From contig CM039141.1 in NCBI GenBank assembly GCA_022036555.1, forward strand, positions 4,933,773-4,997,772: a stretch of 64,000 bases of DNA, in the 5' to 3' direction. Each line of letters opens with the position of its first letter. Position 1 is the first letter of the stretch. The notes under the pieces are model-generated. The model searched no databases. It had not been told where the DNA came from and saw nothing but the letters and a program-made list of their open reading frames with translations. Made by a program: the position numbers and the translations under genes. Source of the DNA: Microstegium vimineum (Eukaryota > Streptophyta > Magnoliopsida > Poales > Poaceae). Below, in pieces: positions 55,593-64,000 of this stretch.

Positions 55593-58500
55593 CGCGCGCG
55601 CAAAATCTAGTCTGGTTTGGTTTTGCTTACATGAAATGGGAGAGATTGTTTGGGCATGTTTGGTGCTTGCCTGAATCACCAGCTTTCAGATAGTGCAGAC
55701 ACATCACTTGTTTCTGGTTTCTCCACTCCAGTGGAAGTAAGATACTGTTTGTTTGTTTTGAGGGAAATTTGTAATATACTGTGGATGATTGCTTGCTTGT
55801 TGCTTATCTGTACTGGTTTCTATTGTTCTTTTGCGCTTTACAGAATCTGAGTGAATCTTTTGTCGATGTTAACCCAGGCTATCTGAAACGAATCACCAAC
55901 CAACTGTTGATATTATAAAGGTGAGATAAAAAATCTAGAGCTTTAGTCTACTAGACTTGATAGATGGTAATGTTTGCATATAATATAGTGATTATTTTGT
56001 AAGAATTGCCTCCACGTCTTAGGCACAATAACTTTTCATAGCAGACTCAAACATTCATGTATCTATGTAGGCATACACTTTTCACACCTTCTGTCATTCA
56101 ACTCTAAGAACCATTGAGATTATAACCAACTACTATTCAGTCTTTTATCTCTGTTTTCCCCCAAATGCTTGCTATTAGAGTAATATATAATTCTTCACAA
56201 TTCTTTGATGGTTCATACAGATCCGTTATGCATATGAGCTGTTGACAAATCCAGTTTTAAAGAGGGACTATGATCTTTTTGGACTGGATGAGCATAAGGT
56301 GACCACTCTCTCCCCTTCTCCCCGTTAACGTGCACGCCTATCAATTGAAAGTTTCTTCAGTTTTATCACTTCTTTTTCCCTATCGGTCTAAGAGTTTGTC
56401 CCCTTCCATCTGGTAGGATGTCCTAGAGAGAGTCAAAGAACAATATCGAACGGAGCACTTTCTCAAAATTGATCTCCCCTTGTTAAAAGGCTCTGCAGTC
56501 AGTAGGTTCCGCCTATCTAATCACTCGTAAATTGTACGGATATATTTCCTTGCTTTTGTTATGTTTGACATAAAACTATTTCAATTCCTTTTAGGTTTGA
56601 TTGATGATGCCTTCAATGTACTCACACATGAGTCGTTCATGTCTGCTATTAATGAAGAATACCCGTTAATCATACTGGTTAGTTTTTATGCTACCTCTGT
56701 AAGCATATAAGGTTCCGTTGTTTTATTTACATTACTTATGCATATTCTTAGTATCTTCTGCTGGAAAGAATCACTGAACTTACTACTGATTCTTGCTCTA
56801 TTTTGTAGGTATATTCAAAGGGCAGTCCTCGGTGTTCTCAATTTATTGAGTACTGGAAGCAAATTGGTATATTTCTTCATTTTGACTTGGATGCTATATT
56901 TATTTGTTGTTTCGTTTGGAAAGAAAACCAACACATTTAGATACTTAATTGAAAATGCAACCAACTGTAGGATTACACATTTGACCGCTTTTTTGTTCGT
57001 TTCTTCACACTGATAGTCTTACATGAAATTATTTACTATTCATGGGGTAAGTTGCTTCGACTTTAGTAGTTAATGATATTGAAGGATGTTGAAAATTGGA
57101 ATTGTGGTAAATTGCAGGATCAGGTCTAGAAACGACATTCTTTTCTATTTAATGCACTGCCAAGTGGCATGCTATGTGAAAGGCATATGCTGACATAATC
57201 AAATTTGTCTACTTAGAATTTGTTATTTTTAAGACTGAGAATATTACTTAGGTGAGCAAGCTTTGAAATTTTAGCGTTTTGTCTGAGCGGTACTTTATGG
57301 ATCTTTTGGCAGTTGAGTTGATACTCAACAGTATTTTCCTTTCCTTTCGAAATTATATGGTGTGCCAACAATAACTACTGACAAACATTGTGAATTTAGA
57401 ATTCCCAAGAAAAAAATTCTCCTACTTGATTCCCCCCTCACAATATTTGATTGCATGGTCTAGACACTCGATTGGACGGAATCGCCAAAACTGCTATGGT
57501 AGAAGTTGGTGATTCACAAGTGGCTGGTTATTTCGCCGAAAAACGGTTCTCCAAACGGCCATTTTTCCGTAATGGTATGTCAATGCAACAAGTCTTGTTA
57601 GTCATAATGATGCGAACTTTAAGTTAATCTAGGTTTCACAGGTGATCCACTTCAACATATTGACCCTCTATTTGAAACATTGTTAGTTTGTTACATGGAT
57701 TTTGTCAAACAGAGTAGGTCAGTGATGGAAGTGGATTGCTATTTTTTGGTAGTGAAGAAGTTCTGTCCTCAATTTTCTGTTGAGAAAAAGAGTATTCTTT
57801 TTGTTATGGTTCATTCATTCCATAATCATTCAATTCGTGCAGGTGTACCGACACTTGTTGCATACCCTGCTAACTGCAAAAGTCCATCCTGTTACATGAG
57901 GTAACTGTATTGGCCAGACTATCAGTTTCCTGATCATATTTAAGTCTGTGGCCTTTCTTTTCCTGTTATATCAGCAAACCCATGATGAGATTTTATGCAC
58001 CATTTCCCATCTGTGCTAATGACATGGCATATTCAGTACACAGTCTAAATAACCATATTTTTCTATGCCTAGGTACCCAGGTGGGCTTTTTGTGGATTCT
58101 GTTGTTGATTGGGTTGCAACATCAGTTGTAGGATTGCCTCGAATCTTGTACTATTCAAAGGAGACATTGGTGAGCCTTATGATTAGCTCTATTTCTTTAT
58201 TTATCCTATGTCGATGTCTTCTTTCTAAATATTTGAAATTCATAGCAAATTGAAGGCCTATTGGAAATGTACTCTATTATTTGAGTGACCTACTGAATCA
58301 TCATTATGAATCTGCATCCACAATTCCTTTTTAGATATACAGATTCAAGTTTGGTTAGTGAAAAAATTGGCATTACTTGCATGGGAAGCAGTCAGGACTA
58401 GGTTTCTCGTCCACTTATTTGGGATGTTTATCTATGACATCATGGAACTATTTTAATTATACAATCCTTATGGGCTATGGCTAATTTGTAACTATAAAAG

Positions 58501-61500
58501 TAACCAACCAACACACTCCTAGGTATTGTTCTTGTTGTTTTGCATATTACTGCCCGTCCAGTGTTACTATTCAACTATTGCAGTTATGTTTGATAGGCTT
58601 TACTTGAGAGGAATTATGATTATAATGCAGAGCTTTTATTTTCAGGGCCCACAATTCATTGGGAAGAGCGGCCATCATAAGGTTGAATAGCTTTTGCTAG
58701 AGCACCTTTACCTTTTGGGCTTTTGGCCACTCAAAATTGCTCATGCCATCTTTGCATGCATTATGTAGGTCAAAGTTATCTTTTTCTCAAGTACTGGAGA
58801 GCGTGCTGCTCCGTTCCTTCGCCAAGCTGCTGAAGAGTATTCAAGTTATTCATCATTTGGATTTGTCTTATGGAGAGAAGACGAATCCCAGATTTGGTGG
58901 AATTCGTATGTGCCTTTTGAGTTTTTGTACAACCTTTTGTTTTTTCTCAAAAACGCAGGAGAGCTGCATTTCATTATATTAAGAAGAAAAAATGGGACAA
59001 GAACCCCAACAACCACACACACACCCACCCACCCACACACACACACTCTACACACACCCCAAACAACAATCTCGCCTACTAAAACAGTAGAGGCTACCAC
59101 AACAACACTACTACCAAACAGGCCACTCTAAACCAAAAATGTCGGGGTAGTCAAGGAAGAGAGGCTTCGCGCGCCTGCAATCTCCCAAAGACGTCGTTCC
59201 TCACTGCTAACATTAAGAGCTCTTGCAATGCTAGGAGCAGCTCCGTCAAATACACAAGAGTTGCGGTGAGTCCAAAGAACCCAAGCACCTAGAATAATCA
59301 AAGAGTTGAGACCTTTCTTTTGCTGTTCCGGAGCAGCATGCCAAAGTTTGTCCCACCAATCATCGAACATTATCTATAAATCATGCCTTTGTATAATATA
59401 TTAACAGTAGCTATTTATAACAGTTCAGTTTAATATGTTTATAATGAGTGATTAAATGTGATTTTTTTTATCAACTGATACCATTTACTAAAACTATTGA
59501 GCACTAGCATGTAAGGCTCTATTAGTTGCAGAAATTAATTCTGCAGAGTCTGCACATTTTACACAATTGTCTATTTTGGATCAGGTTAGGGGTAGAATCG
59601 GCTCCGGCACTTGTTTTCTTGAAGGGGCCAGGCACAAAGCCTTTTGTACACCATGGCAAGATTTGTCTCTCCTTAAGTTTTATTTTTGCAATGCGGAGGT
59701 TATGCTGATTGTTGACATCCCCTTACAGGAATTTTTAGCAAGTCAGAGTTCATAGAGATGATGGAGGAGCACAAGCACCATGGTATTGTTGAACAGTTTC
59801 TGAACTAATTGTACTGAATTATCAAGCCGTGTAGTATTGTTTAGGATGCAGTTTCCTTAAATGCCGTGTATTATTGTTTAGGATGCAGTTTCCTTAAATG
59901 AAACAGAACATTTCTTTATCACCACATTCACTCCTTTATTGTTCTTGTTTAGAACTGCGACAGCTAAGAAGTGACACGTCTTTGGAACTGGGTTGTGATG
60001 CTAGAGGCCATTCACGTGCTGGCAATGATGCATCAGTTTGGTATTGTGTAATTGTCGCTGGTCGTCTAGGTGCAGAATTAAGTAAGAAGAGACAAGTAAG
60101 TTTTCATAGTTAATTGCAATGCACAAATTGCTATGTTTTTTTATCTGAATAATTTTCACTACTAGTTTGCTAAGTAGGTTTGCATTTGAAACTAGATTTT
60201 GCGTAAAGCCCAAGACAATTTGTTAGGTGATGTTGACAGAAGTGCTGGGAATGTCGATAATTCAGTAGAGACATCAAGTGCTGCAACTGCCTTCAAAGAT
60301 GATAGGTTGACCTTTGTTTGGCTAGATGGAGAAGTACAAAAGGTAGACTTCTTTATAATTTCTAACTTAACTATTTATCTCTTATTATCTATAATCATCT
60401 TCGGGATAGGATCTTATCCAGTTTGGAATATTATCTCTTGTTAGTTGGCAGGTATAGATTGATTTGTTAGGACCAGCTCTATATAAGTCATGTCATTACA
60501 TCCTTTTGTTATATATAAAAAAGGAAAAATGAATCAAAGAAGTATCCACCAGCCAACAGTCTACACTTTCTCCCAAAGTCCCTCCACTTCATGCCATGCC
60601 ATGTGGCCTCATTGTCTGTGATAGTTATCCCCTGATATGATCTAATGGTCGTAACAAGTACTACCTTAGGGGCCAGAATACTAGACCTTGTGGACAGAAC
60701 CATAATGGATTTGATTCAAATATTCTGTGGTAATCATAATAATTATGTGAACCAGTAATTTACAGTGTGTGCTTCATTGATTCTGTGAAAAAACACTACA
60801 TGCGAGATTGGTCTGCACTTTTGTCTATTTGTCACTTGTAGCCTTTTTAGAACCTCAAGGTATCCTCCAATTGCTTAGTGGATAATGAGTTATTGATTCT
60901 GAAATATGTGTTCCCCACCAAATGAAATGCTCTGGACCTCCAGTTATATTATAGTTGTCCTTAATTCCCATGTAGATCACTGGAACCTGAGCAACAGAAA
61001 CACATCAGATCCTGACTTCAGCAAATTTGTGGGCCATTCCACTGTCATCAATCAAATTGCTTTTCTTATATTTGTAAATACGAATAACATCATAAGCATA
61101 TATTTTGGCAGCAAATTTGTGCCTTCTATCTTGCCACTGATTATACTGGAGCCTGTGGTCCTAGAGACTTTGGAGATGACAATGATAAACCTGAAATTTT
61201 CATTGTTCGATTCCAAAGAAATGCAACATATGAGGCATTGAAAGCTGAAAAAAAGAGCAATCTTGTGGACGTTCTCCAGGGACAGCATACTGATGCGTCC
61301 CAGCTAGTGGCAAGGTACAAGGGTCCAGATGAAATTGAAGAGGTGAGAATTTAATGGTTTGTACTTTCTAGTGCATTATCTATGTGCCTTCTGATAATTA
61401 TGTCAGGTTTGGTACCTCAACTCTGAAAGATCACTGCTAATTCTGTACCTGTTTTAAATAATATTGCAGATAAATAGGTGGATCTCTCAGATTATCAAAG

Positions 61501-62943
61501 ATGGAGATACTAGAGAAATTCCTTACTTTGTAAGTCTCTTGCATGTTACGTACAAGATTTTTTTTTTTATTTTTATTTTTTTGTAAAAATCTGCAGGACG
61601 TTGCACTTGACCTTTGCCTAGTTGGATCGATAGTTTTACAAGAGAAAAAAAATTGTGTTATTGTGTACAAGGTTAGCTAGACATATGTAGAGTTCAAGAT
61701 GTCCATTCCATTAATGATTTTGAATTAGATTGCCTTTTCAGTTAAAGAATGCTCTTATAGTCTCCCTAGCATGTATCCTTAAATGAAAGGGGCAAGAATA
61801 TATAAGAAATGAAATGTACTTCCACACAGACCAAAGGACGATTGACTGAATTGCTTGACTTGACTTACTTGATCCAGTTTTTGTCCAATGTATCTCCTGC
61901 TTTTGACGACAGTCAACATTATTTGGTCAATACAAGTTGCCGCTAACCATTTTTGTGTGAACACCCGTTCTATATACCCAAGCACCTACAATATGTAACT
62001 TGTTGGCACTAGCAGTAAAAAATCACCATGGCTTAACAATTACTATATGCGATTGAGGTCTAAGCATTAAGTGTACCGGGGACGAAAATGCTTTCATTTA
62101 ACTTCTGAAAATAATGTTTTCAGAGCATTCACATTGCACCCTCATTAATCTTTGCGGTGCTCTATTGTGTGTGTAGACTTCAAAGGTGCCAGATCTTGTA
62201 CCAGAGGAAACGAGCAAAGAATGGCTAAGAAGTTCTAAAAGTATCCGCTCAGCAGGGAAAAGTCTAAAAGATAACATTGGTTTCCATGTCCAAGATTACC
62301 TAACCCACCCAATGATTGGTTCAACTTTGCTTATGTGCGGATGTATTTCTATGGGAATAATATGGTTCAGGAACAGCAAACCAACTCAAAGTACTCGGCA
62401 GGTAGTTTCATGTTTGATATAAAATTAGATGATCATTACCTTATTTACTGATTCAAAAACCTTTGGAGTTCTCCCCATGTTTATGCTCAATTTTCTTAAT
62501 GTGGACCAGTCAGTTACAGGTAGCTTGTGATGTAGGTTGTCTACTACTACTCTACATACATCTGAATTTGTAAACCCAAAACAGCATTTTTTTTTTCTCT
62601 CATACAATCTGAATAAATTGTGATCTCGCCAATCTAACTGTTACACTCCACATGATCCACTATTCATTTTTTTTCAACAAAAAAGTCACTTGGGTGGTAT
62701 TTTCCTAGCGTATCGAAACATCACGTTCTTAACACTTCAGAAAGTATGTTTATGTTTGATTTGTTACTCAGCATTCAGAACTCTGACAGTATGTGGTGTC
62801 ATCCACAGGAGAAAGCTCCGAAAGACAAGACAAAGAGGCCTCGTCCAAAGCTTAGCACGTCGCTCTTTGGTGAACCTTCTGTCACAGACGTTGACCCAAA
62901 AGACGCTCGTCAGTGGGAGTTATCAGACTCGGATTCAGACTAA
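55037..62943 (+). CDS. Membrane J-like protein with thioredoxin-like region (DNAJC16-type)
   Basis: Twenty exons in frame give 680 aa: 55037-55157, 55265-55334, 55878-55920, 56221-56298, 56417-56501, 56595-56677, 56809-56866, 57464-57574, 57843-57900, 58073-58169, 58646-58681, 58769-58905, 59585-59655, 59729-59782, 59953-60095, 60196-60342, 61112-61342, 61470-61529, 62177-62401, 62809-62943. An N-terminal membrane segment (about 13-32) precedes a J-like domain: HYDVLGVQRFAP, YESLSKEWLSETN, IRYAYELLTNPVLKRDYDLFG. The HPD tripeptide is absent; the matching place reads LSE. A thioredoxin-like region follows (LVYSKGSPRCSQF, with one Cys of a CxxC; GVPTLVAYP), then a second one near ESAPALVFLKG. 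A second membrane helix is at about 608-626 and the tail is acidic (DSDSD). Likely an ER or secretory membrane protein. Intron 13 appears to be GC-AG. Function is not established. Confidence 0.87.
58925..59390 (-). mobile_element. 5'-truncated LINE in intron 12 of the J-like gene
   Basis: A minus-strand frame (59128-59370) contains LIILGAWVLWTHRNSCVFDG, the typical C-terminal end of plant LINE reverse transcriptases. Its 3' end (lower coordinates) runs through a (CA)n/(CCCA)n tract into a terminal stretch ending near 58940. It lies wholly inside intron 12 (58906-59584). Confidence 0.75.
59656..59728 (+). other. GC-AG intron in the J-like gene
   Basis: Frame on both sides requires the exon to end at 59655 with the intron starting GCAAGA and ending CCTTACAG. 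No GT donor keeps the frame. GC-AG introns are a small minority in plants. Confidence 0.75.
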
Positions 62944-63830
62944 TGACTTGCTCCTTGCATTTGGACCTGACCTATTGCAAGGATGTGTTAAACTTTAGTA
63001 AACTATATAGTAGTGCGGTGGCCCTAGTTCTGGCAAATGCGGAACAGTTGGATCAGTGAAGTAATCAAGTTATAGTGAAAACAGTTGGATCACGTAAGTA
63101 ATCAAGTTGCCATCTTTCTGATGCCTCAGCTGCCCTGTGACGTTACTACAGGGACATATTTTTGCTATTGTTATGTTGACACCTGCTAAACTGACAAGCC
63201 TGGTGGAGATCTCTGTTAACCATCTCACAATGGAGTGAACTTGTCTCCAGAATATGTATATGATGTATCCCACAACAAACAACGTACATGCATAGATGTA
63301 AGCTGGCATGTATTTGCGTCGTGTCCAAACCAAAACTGGCTTTTGTTTTGATTTTTTTTAAAAAATATAATGCCTTTCAGCATACCGCGTGCATTTGCTG
63401 CAATCCTCATCAAACTGTAGGTTGCCAAACACCGGCCGAGATTTTAGGAGAGCTTGCTTGGGCAAAAACTCAACCCAAACGCATGTCAGCTTGAAAATTG
63501 TTAATATCTTAAGGGGAGTCGTAAACATCTTAGGTTTATTGTTGTGTTTGGTTTGTTGTCAGTTTGCTTCATTCTGCTAGGAAGTTGGTAATTCTAATTG
63601 GTGACGAGAGAAGAGCCAAAAGTAGTGCCACCAAATTTGTAGTTCAATTCTAATGTTGGCCTGCCAAAATTTTGTTTGTCTAAAACCTGGCAATTGGGTG
63701 AATATCAAACAGCATCGTCTCCTCTGGAAAAAACTGGCAATTCTAATGTTTTTGTTGTGAAACGACACATTTTGACGAACAACCGTCTCTTCACGAGGTG
63801 ATCTCATCCATCACACAAAATCAATGGATA
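62944..63830. other. Downstream region of the J-like gene
   Basis: It holds the 3' UTR and flank of the 20-exon gene. No other supported gene is seen. Confidence 0.4.
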
Positions 63831-64000
63831 TGAGTTAGTTTAGTCCCAAAGGACATGTCTTTTGGGAACAATCGTGTCTTTTCAGGACGTCCCCTTTGAA
63901 CAATCGTGTTCTTTCGGGACACCCCTTCATATGTATATAAGAGATCAATGAAATAATGACATTTCTTTCAATCACTTGTTCATTTGCATTCATTTTCTAA
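63830..64000 (+). mobile_element. Possible start of an LTR retrotransposon or solo LTR at the window edge
   Basis: The stretch has repeated CATGTCTTTTGGGA/TCGTGTCTTTTCAGGA-type words, a TATA-like ATGTATATAAGAG and a following AATGAAATAATGACA, a layout often seen in Ty1/copia LTRs. The window ends before a boundary can be checked, so this is tentative. Confidence 0.3.

Noticed and set aside
55550..55600. (GT)n/(GC)n run as a functional element
   Set aside because: Simple microsatellite in intron 2 of the J-like gene; no further evidence of function.

Overview
The window is nuclear DNA from a grass, probably a panicoid or Andropogoneae species. Three things support this: GC-rich first exons next to AT-rich introns, typical plant GT-AG introns, and dense grass-type transposable elements (Stowaway and Tourist MITEs, CACTA, hAT, a tRNA-derived SINE, LINE fragments, and a Tat-lineage Ty3/gypsy element). 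No prokaryotic features are seen.

Layout. (1) 0.99-6.3 kb, +: a ten-exon CSLA mannan synthase gene whose third intron holds a LINE remnant split by a SINE. (2) 6.8-11.2 kb, -: a nine-exon DCUN1-domain (DCN1/AAR3-like) neddylation gene. (3) 12.2-12.7 kb, +: a single-exon RING-H2 E3 ligase gene with two perfect heat-shock elements just upstream of its TATA box. (4) 13.3-16.1 kb, +: an F-box/LRR gene with two apparent frameshifts. (5) 16.6-17.7 kb, -: a three-exon gene for a small secreted precursor ending in a PSY-type (tyrosine-sulfated peptide) motif. (6) 18.2-31.6 kb: a roughly 13 kb Tat-lineage LTR retrotransposon with a perfect 5-bp target duplication, nested in a hAT-like element flanked by its own 8-bp duplication. 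(7) 31.6-41.3 kb: gene-poor DNA with hAT, Tourist, CACTA and Stowaway elements. (8) 41.4-63 kb: a gene-rich block on the + strand: EF-hand CML, tRNA-Ile(AAT), exosome MTR3, a chloroplast two-RRM ribonucleoprotein, the mitochondrial ATP synthase 6-kDa subunit, and a 20-exon membrane J-like/thioredoxin-like protein.

The host genes look like independent housekeeping or signalling loci, not a pathway cluster. The DCN1-like and RING genes are divergent, share about 0.9 kb of upstream DNA, and both act in ubiquitin-type modification.

The most interesting object is the retrotransposon. Its gag-pol lies on the minus strand. Between integrase and the 3' LTR it carries, on the opposite strand, a separate gene with a TATA box and introns, encoding a plant-mobile-domain-like protein with a coiled-coil tail. 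The element is also saturated with the short word ATCGGCA/TGCCGAT in LTRs and internal DNA. This copy is decayed: the recognisable in-frame stops in both gene sets look mostly like transitions.

All gene models were assembled by eye from reading frames and splice sites. Exon phases were checked and are consistent, but no database search or RNA data were available.
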